A DNA stretch of 64,000 nucleotides, from NCBI GenBank assembly GCA_964017125.1, contig OZ024909.1, positions 54,848,596 to 54,912,595 of the forward strand, written 5' to 3'. Under the pieces are notes generated by a model. It was not told the origin of the DNA and searched no databases. It was given only the letters and a program-made list of their open reading frames with translations. Positions 42,300 to 55,184 of this stretch are shown one piece after another (the stretch's first letter is position 1; each line of letters begins with the position of its first letter). This DNA is from Flabesymbios commensalis. Lineage: Eukaryota; Annelida; Polychaeta; Terebellida; Flabelligeridae. The position numbers and the translations under genes are program-made.

Positions 42300-43699
42300 T
42301 TCTAAAATTAAGATGTGTCTGTTGTTTGTTATTTATATGTAACTTATTTGTTATTTGATTTGTACTTGGAATATATGTCTGTCAAATATTAAAAGATAAA
42401 AAAGTGGTACTTTTAATCTATGCTCTAAATCTGCATAGACTTAATCCTATAACATAAGACTACATTGTTTTAAAATTATTTTATTAGATGATTAACATGG
42501 TTAATTTTAATAATTGCATGTACTCGTCATCAATCCTATCATAATAAATGATAATTATGTTTGAATTTGTTTGAATGTTTGAATTTAGGCACACCTTATT
42601 TTGCCATTTTCATGATGAGAATGTAAATTACATAAATTATATGTAATGCCTCAGTAAAATGTGGAAATATTCAAGCCAGAGTAATTAAACTACTGGCAAA
42701 CTGACATATTTAAATGTGATCTTACATAATAAGTGAGACCCTGACACACGCTGACCGTTTGCTAAATTTAGATAGTAAAGAGAGATGGATGCAGACCTTT
42801 AATTAGTTGGTGGGTACTTGGATGAACCAAGTAAGGGCTCCATTTTTCGGTACACCTGTTAAAAATGTGCAAATTATTGCAATAACTCAGGCATGCATGC
42901 CCTCGTGCACTCGATCATTGGCTCTAGCAAACTCAAATATGTCATAAAATAACCCCCTTTTTTCAGGATTCTTGTTACAGGATCGACTGCTTTTTAGAGA
43001 TATTGGGCAATTCTCTTGTCCTCGTTGCACAATGTGTCTAAATTGTCATTTTTCATTCATCTTCTAGCGTAATTTGCAGCTTGGACCAGCACAACACCAT
43101 TGTGTAAGCCTATTACATTGTATTGATTAAATGCATGATCATTGATGATGTATACATATATATAGATAGTTATCACAGTACAAATGAGAAAGAGTGTAGG
43201 CCTACTAGCATAATTGTAACATGACAGCAAGAAGTATATAAATATTTAAAAAAAAAATTACAAAATAAAACTTGGACAATTTTTTATGCCAATATACACT
43301 GTAAAGTACATGCAAGTTCATAGTTAGTATTAATAAGATTATTTTCACATATCACATACACAGTTATGTGGCTATGAAACAATAAGATGCAGGTAAATTA
43401 CACATACCCTATTTATTATAATAAACGCCCATATTCCAATAAACATGTTAATTATACAAAACAATATTCTACATTTATATATTCTGAAATAAATATGTAG
43501 TTTATTTAAATAGTGAAAGGGTTTGTTGTGCATCACTATTTATGAACAATAATTAGGATGTATGTACAACATCTCTGCACGTAATTCACCCTGTAATTTT
43601 TCACCACTAATGTAACACTTTCAGACAACTTTTATTGGAACAGCACTGCCCACAAAGGTGAAAAAAAGGTGCATTCCTTAGCTCAGAACATACTTTCTC
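42300..43699. other. Non-coding interior of the big transposon
   Basis: AT-rich, with a TTATAATAAACGCCC motif near 43418. No gene or clear repeat unit. Confidence 0.4.
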
Positions 43700-45979
43700 A
43701 AAATGCTATAAGTGATTGCCTTAGAAATGATGCGATTCTGTTCATTGCGTGTGTGCAAATAGGCAGTTCATCAAGATCTCAAATGTACAGAATCTGTGCA
43801 AAAACTACAAAAATAAGATATTTTCACTGATTTTGAACTGATTTGACCCTGCTGTGACCTTGAGATGGTCTTGCGATGACCTTGGGGTGGCACCCTCATG
43901 AAGCCCAACCCCAATCCATGTCACATGTGTACTTGGGTTGGGATTCATTAGGTGTAATAATGCAAGTGCTGGCCACTTCTCCAATTAAGTCAATCTACAT
44001 ATTATTTGGTCCATACCAGTCATTTCAGAAAGGGGTGACATAAGGGGTATTACCCTTTTAACCCCTCTATTATCCCTTTAACCACTTGGGGTGTATTTGT
44101 TGTACATTAGTGTTGGTATCTAGGTCGGTTCTGACCATCATACTCATCTTAAATGTGCAGAATTGGGACAAAAAGCACAAAAATAAGTTATTTTTATCCC
44201 TTTTGAGCCAATATGACCTTGCTGTGACCTTGAAATGACCTTACAATAACCTTGGGGTAACAGCCTCATGAAGCCCAATCTCAGTCCATTATCACCTGTG
44301 TACTTGGGTTGGGATTCATAAGGTGTAATGCAAGTGCTGGCCACATCTTTAAAAAAATCAATCTACCTACTATTTTGTCCATTTCCGTCATTTCAGAGAA
44401 AGGTGACATAAGGGTGATTTGATGGGTATTACCCCTTTAACCCCCATATTACCCTTTTAACCACTTGGGTTGTGTTTGTTGTACAGTAACATAAGTGTTG
44501 TGTGTCTAGGTCAGTTCGGACCATCATACTCATCTTAAATGTGCAGAATTAATTGTGACAAAAAACATAAAAATAAGTTATTTTCACCCCTTTTGAGCCG
44601 ATTTGACCTTGCTGTGACCTTGAAATGACCTTACAATGACCTTGGGGTAACAGCCTCATGAAGCCCTATCTCAATCCATATGTCACCTGCGTTCTTGTCT
44701 TGGGATTCATTAGGTGTAATTATGCAAGTGCTGGCCACATCTCCAAATAAGTCAACCTACCTGTTTTTGGTCCATTCTCGTGATTTCAGAGAAGGGTGAG
44801 ATAAGGGTGATTTGATAAGGTATTACCCCTTTAACCCCTATATTACCCCCTTTAAACACTTGGGGTATGTCCGTTGTGCCTTAGTTTTGGTGTCTAGGTT
44901 GGTTCTGACCATCATACTCATCTTAAATGTACAGAATTGGGGCTAAAAACACAAAAATAAGTTATTTTCACCCCTTTTGAGCTGATTTGACCTTGCTGTG
45001 ACCTTGAGATGACCTTACAATGACCTTGGGGTAACAGCCTCATGAAGACCAATCTTAATCCATATGTCACCTGTGTACTTGGGTTGGGATTCATTAGGTG
45101 TAATGCAAGTGCTAGCCACATCTTTAAATAAGTCAATCTACCTGTTATTTGGTCCATTTCCGTCATTTCAGAGAAAAGTGACATAAGGGTGATTTGATAG
45201 GGTATTACCCCTCTAACCCCCATATTACCCCTTTAACCACTTGGGGTGTGTTTGTTGTACCTTAGTGTTGGTGTGTATGTCGGTTTTGACTATCATAGTG
45301 ATCTTAAATGTACAGAATTGGGACAAAAAACACAAAAATAAGGTATTTTCACCGCTTTTGAGTGGATTTGACCTTGCTGTGACCTTGAGATGACCTTACA
45401 ATGACCTTGGGGTAACAACCTCATGAAGCCCAACCCCAATCCATGTCAACATGTGTACTTGGGTTGGGATTTATTAAAGTGCTGGCCATATTTAAATATA
45501 TGTCAAACTACCTGTTATTTGGTCCATTTCCGTCATTTCAGAGGAGGGTGACAAAAAGGTAATTTTATGGGGTATTGTGACCTTTGACCTCAAACCTCAA
45601 GGTCAATGTAAACATAATTGGTAACACACAGTAATTTGTGTGTAGCCGAGAGTCCCACAAACTTGAAAATATATGGTTTGTATTGGAAAATTTCAAAATT
45701 CTGCTCGCGAGAGATTAATATATTCAATTTTATATGAAAAAAAACACATTTCACAGTAATTTTCCTATGTAAAAGGACGCAAAAACCTCTTACTTGTTTG
45801 TATGACCAAATTGGCAGAAAAAAACACGTTTTCTTGGTTACTAAAACGTCAATATCTCAAAAACTATTGGAGGAATTTGAAAAATTTAAAAAGATTTTTC
45901 TTAATTCAAGTCTGGTCTACAACATAGGCACATAAAATTATAAATATTAGCAAATTAGATTTTTTGTGGTAGTGCCTAG
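43700..45979. repeat. Right long terminal inverted repeat with about five units
   Basis: The inverse of the left array. The CAAGTGCTGGCCAC landmark (complement of the left landmark region) recurs near 43964, 44331, 44725, 45105 and 45475, so units are 367-394 bp. Each has TTGACCTTGCTGTGACCTTG followed by GATGACCTT. The last 400 bp carry the terminus. Confidence 0.75.
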
Positions 45980-46017
45980 TTAATGTGAGCCTCCCATTCC
46001 CAGATTCCAGAGTCTCG

Positions 46018-46058
46018 CTAGGCCCTAGCCTAGGCCTAGCCTAGGGCTAGGCTAAGCC
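46018..46058. repeat. CCTAG/CTAGG palindromic cluster
   Basis: Overlapping CCTAG, TAGGCCTAG and CCTAGGGCTAGG units form a short palindromic run just outside the right end of the big transposon. Confidence 0.6.
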
Positions 46059-46106
46059 TTGGCAAACACCAAGATATGGTGTTGATGAAACATTTTCTAA
46101 TGTTTC

Positions 46107-46259
46107 ACCTTTCAGGGTGTACTGGAATTCCACTTTTTTTTATTTCGGCCTGGACAACCTCACGACCGAGCATTTCCAGGGGTTAAAGCACATCCCCCAT
46201 CGATCTGCCCAGTCCTGTAACGCAGATAGGTCTCTGCAGTTTCTCCTGATCTGCCTGAC
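46107..46259 (-). pseudogene. LINE reverse-transcriptase fragment
   Basis: The minus strand reads CRDLSALQDWADRWGMCFNP and then WKCSVVRLSRPK, a stop, and KKVEFQYTLKG. This is the conserved segment just after the YADD motif in many LINE proteins (DL..L..W...W.M.FNP.KC). Only about 50 codons remain, cut off at the edge of the repeat starting near 46275. Confidence 0.78.
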
Positions 46260-46274
46260 ATTTTATCGGGCGGT

Positions 46275-47105
46275 ACAGGAGAGATAATTAAATATGATGT
46301 TGTTTTATACAAACTGATCATGTGATGTTTATAATGTCACTGTATCACAACCTTTGTGTTGTGAGTTATTTTGTAGCTGCATTTATTGATTTAATAATTT
46401 AATAATTACCATCAGGCCATTGGAATGGATTAATCGCTTTACCTGTCACTGAAACTGTGTCAGTGACCTATTAGCCTCAACAGACGAGCTAACCCCACAC
46501 TAACACCACGCTGTGACAAAACTAATTTTTGTACAAAACTAAGCGATTAGTCTGGGGACTTTTTTAAATTTCACTTTTAAAAAACCCACCAAACTGTGAA
46601 GGGACGTTCCCAAATAAAATCTTTCAATTGTCATAAAAAATCTAGGTCCAGGGTTTTTCAAATGGTCGGTAAACCAAAAATATTGGCGGACAACCCGAAA
46701 TGTAGGGCATGGTTGTCCGCTGGATAATTTTTATTTCGAACATAATTTCGAATGCAGCAACATTCCTAAACTGTCATGCATTTTGATTACAATGATTACA
46801 GTTGAATAATAAAAAAAGTCAAACAAGTCACTATTAATTTGCAAACATTTGTCAGTTCTTCGAAGTTTTTCATAAAATTTGTGGTTATTCGCTAAATGAA
46901 AACTAAATCATAAACTTAAGTACTATCTTTCTGTGGTAAGATGCAAAATTAATAGGCCTACTAGACCAGTATCAATTATCAGCAATATTTTGGATACTGG
47001 GTACATGCTTAAATTGTGGTTAAAGGAAAGAAAATGTGGCTAAAACTTTTCAGTGGTTTTAGCCACAGTGGCTAAGACATTTTTCATCCTACCGCCAACA
47101 CTGGT
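46275..47105 (+). repeat. Left arm of a 7.3-kb inverted-repeat structure
   Basis: Matches the complement of 52394-53617: ATGTCACTGTATCACAACC, TGGATTAATCGCTTTACCTG, GGTCGGTAAACCAAAAATAT and CATCCTACCGCCAACACTGG occur in the same order with few changes. The inner block (46652-47103) begins CAGGGTTTTTCAAATGG and ends in the complement of CAGTGTTGGCGG, resembling a hAT-type element. Confidence 0.72.
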
Positions 47106-47486
47106 CATCCCCATTTTTTTAAATGATCACTAGATTTTTTATTATTTATCTATTTTATTATTAATAACACTATCTATTTTATCTATTATCCTAATATTTA
47201 TCTATTTTATTAGTAACCCTGACTAAAGACAATCCCAGCACCATAAGAATAAAAATAGTTATAATGGCTGTAGACTTAGGTATTAAAATAAAGCGGAAAG
47301 AAATAACTGACATTTATGATGATTTCAAATTGAATAAAACCCTTTGGTCTCCATGGTTTAGGCCTAAATTAAAAATAACCTTGTTTCTGATTTCCTGGCT
47401 GCGGGTGAAAAACTTTTTTGTACGTTTTTGCAAAAGAAATATTTTTTGGCAGTCATTTTCCAAAAAATACTCAGTCATTCGGTTAA

Positions 47487-48362
47487 AGATTCATACAACT
47501 GCAAAATGGGCAGCCGCATGAGTGGGACGGTCAGGTGTAGGCCTACATTAGCCTATAGAGTACACTTTGACGGCATTGATATCAGCGACTGAAGTGATTA
47601 CATGTCATGATGATACCACTCCAACGAGAAATTGGCCCAATGTATTTTTTATTTTAGACCAACCAACATTTGGTGAGTGTGCCGTGTTGGCTCGGGAAGC
47701 TCTCGCTGTCAATATGCTGCGAGTCAACTGTTTCCAGACCCCGTGGTAACACAACCGTTTGTGCCTCAACACAAAGCCCCCATAAGAGAATTGGTGAATT
47801 ATTTCCTCATGGATGTCGCTCAAGTATTATAGAGTTTGTATGTTTTGTGAACTTGCTCTTAATGCGGCGATGTGTATGAAACGTATATAGTATTATTGTC
47901 TTGGCTGATAACAGGAGTGGAAATTAGCACCAGTCCGCCAGCCAATGGCTGGTGGTTTTAGCTTCTGGCCCTTAAATATGACCTGTAACCTGCCCAAATG
48001 GCAGGTAAAATTTTACCATTTTACTTTCTCGCTCATTTGATAAATTTGTTGCATTGTAAATGTAGAGTTGCATCCAGATTACAACAATCTAGAGTTTTTT
48101 TTCACTTTACAATAAAAAAAACGACTAAAAAGTTATTGGAATAAGCCTTAAGCACGTTAAAGGCCTAATAATAAAATTATAGGCAGGTGAATTTGTTTGC
48201 GGGCAGGTGGAAATATTCTGCTGGCTTCAAAAGAAAAAAATTAATTTCCAGCCCTTTGATAACTGTGGATATGGGGTGATATGTCATTGTGGAATGTCCA
48301 GGGGCCACTGCTGCGTTATGGGGACACCCTTGTCCAGTGTATTTTGACAGTTGACTATACCT
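47487..48362. mobile_element. Third copy of the TTAA module plus right half of the AGGTRTAGTC element
   Basis: The module 47487-47858 is flanked by TTAA (47483-47486, 47859-47862). It is followed by ATGCGGCGATGTGTATGAAA, the same flank as in the copy near 28101. The AGGTRTAGTC end closes at 48362 with TTAA after it. A hAT-like MITE (47910-48257) interrupts it. Confidence 0.65.
47910..48257. mobile_element. hAT-type MITE with an empty-site counterpart
   Basis: Ends AGGAGTGGAAATTAGC / TTAATTTCCAGCCCT. The target duplication is CTGATAAC on the left and TTGATAAC on the right. The related copy at about 28155-28172 reads GGCTGATAGCTGTGG with no insertion, which fixes the borders. Confidence 0.78.
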
Positions 48363-48369
48363 TTAACTT

Positions 48370-49235
48370 GCCGCGATTGCGTTTTGTCTTAAACACAAAT
48401 TCTTCAAGCAATCCTATTCCTGATAAAATTTAAAAAATGGAGTTTAAAGACTGCTACATATTGTTTGGTTACTTTTTAGTCTGGCAAGTGATAAAAAAAC
48501 CCTCCCTCCCTTCCTCATGACTTTATCATGTTTATTAACCACTGCGAAATCCGGAACAAACTTTTTTTCGGGCCTGGCAGGGGAAAAATAAAATAATTGC
48601 CTCCCTCCAACATGACTCTTGAAGCTGCTGTAAAATCCGAAACAAAAACATGTTTAATAACAAGATTTGGAGGTATAAATTGGCCTAAATTTTGGAAAGT
48701 GATTTGAGTTTAAAAAAATATGATTCGTCCTAAAAGGCAAATTTAGCGTTTTTCGCCTTCTGTTTTTCACACTCCTTTTTCGTGTACTTCACCGTCAACT
48801 TGTCCCAATTGAAATACCAAAATGATGGCAATTGTGGTCTTTTTCCAAATATATTCTTCATTTAAAAATACTGCAATAATTGGAGGTGCATGGGCCCTAG
48901 GCATGACAGGGTTCAATTTGTTTTGAAAATGTTGTGTAGCGATTTGTAGCCAAGCTCCAAATTCATCGTTTTTTCCTGTCATCAGAGATAAAATATTTTT
49001 CTGATAAATTTCAAGTTTGATTAGCAATTAGCCCAAATTGTGTAGCGTTCCGCTACGCGATACTGAACAAATTGAACCCTCCGTGAAGGCGTAAATTTAA
49101 GACAAAATAAATTATAATAACACCTTAAAAAACACAAAACGTGACTTTTTCAAAAGCTTGTAACTTTGTCAATATTTATTTCTTTGTTTCAAATTTCACA
49201 TTATTTAGATTATCGACTTGTAGTGGATAGTTTAG
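48370..49235. other. No gene recognised
   Basis: A local duplication: GCTGTAAAATCCGAAACAAA (about 48625) resembles CACTGCGAAATCCGGAACAA (about 48541), each near CTCCCTC. No exon seen. Confidence 0.4.
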
Positions 49236-49454
49236 CCCTTTACATCCCTGAAATCAGACTTATTTTTATACAACTAAGTGTTTTAGAAAGAATCTTTCAA
49301 TGGAACTGGTTTACCAATACATGGCAATTTTTTTGACTTTTTAAACCACATCAATTTTCAAATCATCTTCATTCACTACAAGTCGAGAATTGCGACAGCA
49401 ATTCGCGGCTTGTAGTGGTTGAAGATGACAATGATAAATTTAGGCCTGAAAGGG
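49236..49454. mobile_element. piggyBac-type MITE copy D
   Basis: Same subfamily as copies B and C: ATCATCTTCATTCACTACAA, GAATTGCGACAGCAATTCGC and GGCTTGTAGTGGTTGAAGAT. It lacks about 30 bp near the left end, and the TTAA flanks are worn (TTAG / TAAT). Confidence 0.65.
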
Positions 49455-52393
49455 TAATAAACATGCAAAGAAATTAGTAATATGACAAAATGTTGAGACA
49501 AAACTGCCAAAAACACACATTTCCGGTCCTTATCCAGTTTGTGATGCTGACCTTTTGGACCAAGGCTGTGGATTCAATGCTGTATTCGTTTCAACCCCCA
49601 AAAATCGACATTTTCAACATGGCGGTGACTGAATGAGATGGATCTTTAAGTTTATTCTTTATTTTATGTATTTAAGCCTAGACTGCAGATTGAAGTACGT
49701 ACTTTCTTTGTCATTTTGAAATTTGTACTTAGATTGAGGTATGTCCATAAAAAAACAGCATTTTCTGTGACTTACGATAAAAAGGATCTGTTTTCACGGC
49801 TTATGAAAAAAAGCGAAACGACTCGATTTTTATATATGCAGCATTAAGCCACCTGTCAACAGCTGAAAACAAAATACGGCAAGATGAAAATTTATAAAAC
49901 CCTTATTCAGTCTTAAAAAGTCTTATATTGGTTTGTTGAAATGTACGGCCTTGAAATGTCTTGAAAATGAGGATTTTGTTAGTCGAGGTCTTAAAAAAAG
50001 TCCTAATTATTGGACAGCCAACTTTTCTGTTGAAATGTTTTTGGTTGTTAAAAGACTAGCATCAATAACTATCTGCTAGTATTTCCCAGCATGCATGCAT
50101 ACCACATGGGTCCCAGCTAACACATGGTGTTGACCCGGTCACCCGGCGCTGATGGCCATCAGAGATTATGGCCCAACATTGACACATTAGATTGGATTAT
50201 ATTGCATTGAAAAATAAATTTGCATTCCTGAATAGGTCTTAAATTTGTTAATTTGTTGGTTCTAAAAATTCTTAAAAAGGTCTTAAATTAGCTTATCCAA
50301 AAGCTGCAGAAACACTGTTATTACGGATTGTCAAGTCAACAAATAACCATTTCATTGATTTTGTCACGCCGACCATAGTGGAATTTGATATATTTATTGT
50401 TCGTTTAGGTTCAAAGTTCTCATATTTTAGTTTCAAAAATGGCTATGGCGGCATCTTGGATTTAGAGGTCAAGATGGTCCCATATCCACAAATTAGCAAT
50501 TTCATTCGGCTTGTCATCACAAAAATAGTAGAATTTGATATACAATGCATTTGATATATGGCTTGTTTAGCTCCAAAGTTAGCATATTTTAGGTTTTTAA
50601 AAATGGAAGCTGCACAGCCATCTTAGATTTAGCGATGATGTCGGCACCTGGATTGCTTCTCTTACAACAAAAGTAATGACTGTTCATTGCATTGGCTGTG
50701 ATCATTGAGATCGACGGATTGATCAGCGCTCTATACAGCCTTCAGCGTTATTTTTAATCTGAAGTTGCCGGCGATGTGACAGGCGGTGATATCGCCGGTC
50801 GCCGGCCCAAATGGAAAACCCTGAGTTGTGCGTCGTGATTCTCGAAATTTGTTTCACTTGAGATTTCAGCGTTCAAAACTTCGCTATTCGAGAACGATCG
50901 TTGGTCTAACCCGACAGTACATGTATGCACAATATTGTGACTACCAAAAAAACAGCTTTGGTTGATAAAATGTAGATGAAATGTTGCTGATAATGATTCT
51001 AATTAACCCATCATTTGCCTGATAAATTTCTCTCAATTTTGTGCAAGTACAAGCTGTAGCTAAAACTTTAATTTCAGTCACCGCTAGTCAGTTTGGGTAA
51101 ATTTTCAACTCAGTCACATTGGTAATGCAGCGATGTCTAGGCTAGGTACACATGCAAGCCTACTACACAATTTATGAAATGATTTGCCAAATTCCCAACA
51201 TTCCTCTATATTTGATCAGGTTTTTTAGATTTAAGTTGTTAACCCTAGCTATGTCCAAGATTTGGGCAGCTGTTTCTGTACAATGTCAGGCATTTTTGAT
51301 GAAAAATGACTTTAGATTCAGAGTGATATGGCAGGCTATTTTTTTCTTGTCCAAAAACTTGTAAAACCATATATATTTAGTTTCAGTGGGTCCTGGGCTA
51401 CAAAGTGGTTGCTATGACAACTCCCCCTGGTGAACGAAAAATCCATGATGGCCGCCCAAAATGGCCGCCAATCACCAGTCATGTCACTCAAAACAGGTTT
51501 GAGTCCACATAAATGGTTGTATAAAAAGCATTGTGTGGTACTTGACATATATGAGAATGATCACTGTTATAAACTGAGTAGCTTAAAAAAAAATTGGGGT
51601 AAAAAAAAATCAATTTTAAGTATTTTAGAGCAATTAGCGTTCAGAACAGGAGTGCCGAAAGTAGCGAGCACATATGTTATTTCTCATGAAAAATCTATGA
51701 TCTAACATATACCTGTTATTGTAACTAGCCAAAACTTATTAAAACTATATAAAAATGTAAATTTTATTTTAGTTTGTCCTTGGCTATGCAATGGTTGCTA
51801 TGGCAAATGCCACATTTTGAGCAAAAATACTAAAATGGCCGCTCAAAATGGCCACTATTTGCTAAAAAGCGGCAAAAAACAGGCTTGTTGCCATACAATT
51901 ACATGTAGAAGTCGATCACATCTGTTGACATGGTGTTGAAAAATGTCATAAAATAAGCATCTCTGAGGAAGAAGACCCTAGACTAGGCCTAAAAAAAATA
52001 ATTGTTGGTTTCCGATTGCCGACCCACCCTTGCCTATGTTTGCGACTCACTAAATTTTCTGCCTGTCAAAAATATGAAAATAAAATATTGCCGACCGTCC
52101 GTCGTTAAACTGTTAGACTACAGCAAAAATATTTGCAATCTCCTTACAAGAAAACGAGTCCGTTTATCGGCAGCGACAAACTCGGCGATCGTCATGTGTT
52201 GTTTGTTTGTTTTGGATAGCTAGCCTCGCATAAGGCTGCTAGGGCCTTTCCTCATTGTTGATCTGTCACTAGGCCTATCTCTCGGCAAGGATCGAATGTA
52301 TCGCGTGTTTGTTTATAAAATGAAAATACGAAACAGTTCACTTCCGACGCGCTCACGCGCACGCGCACTGACGGCTGTTCATTGGCCCCCCTC
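49455..52393. repeat. Spacer of the inverted-repeat structure with weak internal repeats
   Basis: About 50335-50640 holds two diverged tandem units (TAGTGGAATTTGATAT / TAGTAGAATTTGATAT, then CATATTTTAG). About 51380-51920 holds two diverged units (GGTTGCTATGACAA / GGTTGCTATGGCAA, then AAAATGGCCGC). 52194-52268 matches the block after the microsatellite at 12290. No reading frame with a known domain. Confidence 0.5.
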
Positions 52394-53617
52394 CAGTGTT
52401 GGCGGTAGGATGAAAAATGTCTTAGCCAATGTGGCTAAAACCTCTGAAAAGTTTTAGCCACATTTTCTTTCTTGTAGCCACAATGTAATCATGTACCCAG
52501 TATCCAAAATATTGGTGATAATTGATACTGGTCTAGTAGGCTAGATTGATTTTGCATCTTACCACAGAAAGATAGTACTTAAGTTGAACCTGTTTATGAT
52601 TTAGTTTTCATCTAGCGAATAACCACAAATTTTATGAAAACTTCCAAGAACTGACAAACGTTTGCATTATTAATAGTAACTTTTTTGACTTCTTTTATTA
52701 TTCAACTGTAATCATGGTAATCAAAATGCATGACAGTTTAGGAAGGTTGCTGCATTTGAAATCATGTTTGAAATAAAAATTATCCAGCGGACAACCAAGC
52801 CCTACATTTCAGGTTGTCCGCCAATATTTTTGGTTTACCGACCATTTGAATCCCTGACCCCAGATTTTTTATGACAATTTAAAAAAAATATATATAAAAT
52901 GATTTTATTTGAAAACGTCCATTCACAATTTTTTTTAGGAGCTTGTATTTTTGTATGAACCTTTTGGGGGCAATTTGGTGGGTTTTGTGTAAGTGAAATA
53001 AAAAAAAGTCCGCCGATACCTACCCTATTTTGGGGGATCATGTGACTAGAATCCCCCCCCCCCCCAAAAAAAACAACAAACTGTCTTGACAAAACTGTCT
53101 TGACAAAAAGATCCGGCTTGTAGAAATCAAGTAACAGTGGTAGCCAGGTAGGCAAGGAGGTCATGACTGCAGCAGTGTGGAGTCAGTTTTTTACACGGAC
53201 CATCTCAGCCTATGTTAAACGTTTCCGGTTCTTGACAAATAATCACTTTGATTGATGACTTCGCATTCCTTCTTAATGGAGTATCAGGCAAAGGAAATGT
53301 GCTGAGCGGCCGATCAGACTAATCGCTTAGTTTTGTAAAAAAATGAGTTTTGTCCCAGCGTGGTGTTAGCTCTTAATGTATTTGAATGATTTCTAATTCA
53401 TGAATTTTCTACCACAAGTTATTTCGTCTGTTGAGGCTAGATCTAATAGCCTAATAGGTGACTGACACAGTGTCAGTGACAGGTAAAGCAATTAATCCAT
53501 TTCAATGGCCCCTACAAAATAACTCATAACACAAAGGTTGTGATACAGTGACATTGTAAACATTACATGATCAGTGACAGTGTCAGTGTGTGTAAAACAT
53601 ATTAATTATTATCAAGT
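52394..53617 (-). repeat. Right arm of the 7.3-kb inverted-repeat structure
   Basis: The inverted counterpart of 46275-47105, longer because of about 280 bp of extra sequence around 53000-53280, including a C-run next to an A-run at about 53045-53068. Confidence 0.72.
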
Positions 53618-53619
53618 GG

Positions 53620-55090
53620 ACAGATCACAGGAATACTAGGCCTATGCCGTCGTCGTCCGCCATTTTGTTTTTTGTTGAGAATGTAAACAAACATAGTTTG
53701 TGTTGAATGTAGTCTATAATATAGGCTATTATTGCTATATTTAAGATCGGCAAAATTGAAAGATGCTAGCAAGATCGATTGAGAATTTGAAAAATCAAAT
53801 AAAGCCATGTTTATGTCAGAAAAAACGATGGTAAGGCAGTCGTTTTTGCCGCGATTTTGACCGCGAAAACAGCTCAAGATTCATAAGTATTGTGGAAGCA
53901 TCTCGTTTTTTTTCTTCGCCACTGTGGCTAAAGACATCACAAATCTTTCGCCACATGGCAAATATCTTTGCATTTGGCGACGTGGCGAGCGGCCAGCGCC
54001 AACGCTGCCCCTCACCAGTGCTCACTGCATGACGATGTCTCAAATGCTAATTATTAGCGCAACCACTATGGCTGAACTGAGTAATAGCCATGTGAATCTT
54101 TTTAATTTTTAAAACTGAAGAAATATCATACTAAAATCTTCTTTATATTAACAACTATTAAATTAAAACTACTTGTTTGCCACAGGACTCAGCGTGGCGT
54201 TGGTTGTGAAATATCGACATCCCAAGATCCGAAAAAAATCCAGCAACATGATTTCAACCGTGAACGGCATCTACAAACTCATATATCGGGAAACGGCCGA
54301 TTTTGAGTTTTAGTCACTGGGTGACATGCCAGACTTTGGCAGGCAAGCATGCATGTGCTGATCAGCATGTGTGAGCCAGAATTTATAACATAGCGGTACA
54401 CACGTGACAGTAGGGGGCCTATGCTACACACTCTTTGAAGTAGGCCTACTCTGATTGTTGGTCATATAATCGTAGTCAAATGTTGTTATGAAAAAAAATA
54501 GGTCCTATAAATATATTTTTGCTGAGAAGACTGATCTTATTGACTACGCAAGATCACAAGGTTCCACAAAATTAACTGTGACTCAGCAATTCGTGCAGAT
54601 TGATTCTGCATGGGTCTGTCCATAGATATATTACAGGATATCTATGGGTCTGCCCATAATGATGTCAGCTATTTAAACCTCTCGTTTTAATTCGGGGTTT
54701 TAACCTTTCAACTCTTAAACCATATCCATGTTTGCCAAAAAATGAGGAAAAAGGAATGTAAATAATAAAATAAAATTTCTACCTACCCTGAATAAATTTT
54801 AGAAAAAAAATAAAATGAAGAAAAAAAATAAAATAAATTTGCTACCTACCCTGTTCTATTTTCACAACCAATCGGAAACCAACAATTATTTTTCTTAGGC
54901 CCCATGTGTTTTCAACAAAAAACGATTAAGAATATAGTCATGATAGTGCAGCAATGCCATGTCTAATTGACCAGTCGTGATATGTTTACATGTTATTGGG
55001 ATATTATAGGCCTGCATAGTCTTAAGACGTGACTAACCGCACAACATTACTTTAAAACATAGGTGTGGGTTCAGTTACAGTTTAGACCAG
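53620..55090. other. No gene recognised upstream of MCM4
   Basis: Holds a TTTCGCCACATGG / GCGACGTGGCGAG patch (53915-54000) loosely like the CTTAGCCAC motifs of the repeat arms, and the inverted AGGCC-A(n)-TTGT end at 54862-54900. No exon seen. Confidence 0.4.
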
Positions 55091-55184
55091 GGAACAACTA
55101 ACGATATGCCAATTCATACAGAGCCGTTAGGCCAAGCCGCCGAATGCGAGCCGATGTCCGCCGATTTTCACTCGGATTTTTCCG

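Larger units (their letters stand above)
28821..45979 (-). mobile_element. 17.2-kb TTAA-flanked DNA transposon with long repeat-built ends
   Basis: TTAA lies on both sides (28817-28820, 45980-45983). The termini align as TGTAGGCACTA..CCACA on the left and CTAGGCACTACCACA (complement) on the right. Similarity of the ends runs inward for about 2 kb, including TTTTTAAATTTTT and AGTTTTTGAGATAT blocks and tandem ~381-bp units, three on the left and five on the right. The only gene I recognise inside is a spliced transposase on the minus strand. Other elements are nested in it (33922-34099, 36674-37000, 39570-41270, 42142-42288). I see no capsid, polymerase or integrase gene, so this is a plain DNA transposon. 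The TTAA target points to Kolobok-like or piggyBac-like groups. Confidence 0.75.

Noticed and set aside
28821-45979. Polinton or other virus-like identity for the 17-kb element
   Set aside because: The size fits, but the flanks are TTAA and I see no polymerase, capsid, protease or integrase reading frame, only a DDE-type transposase.
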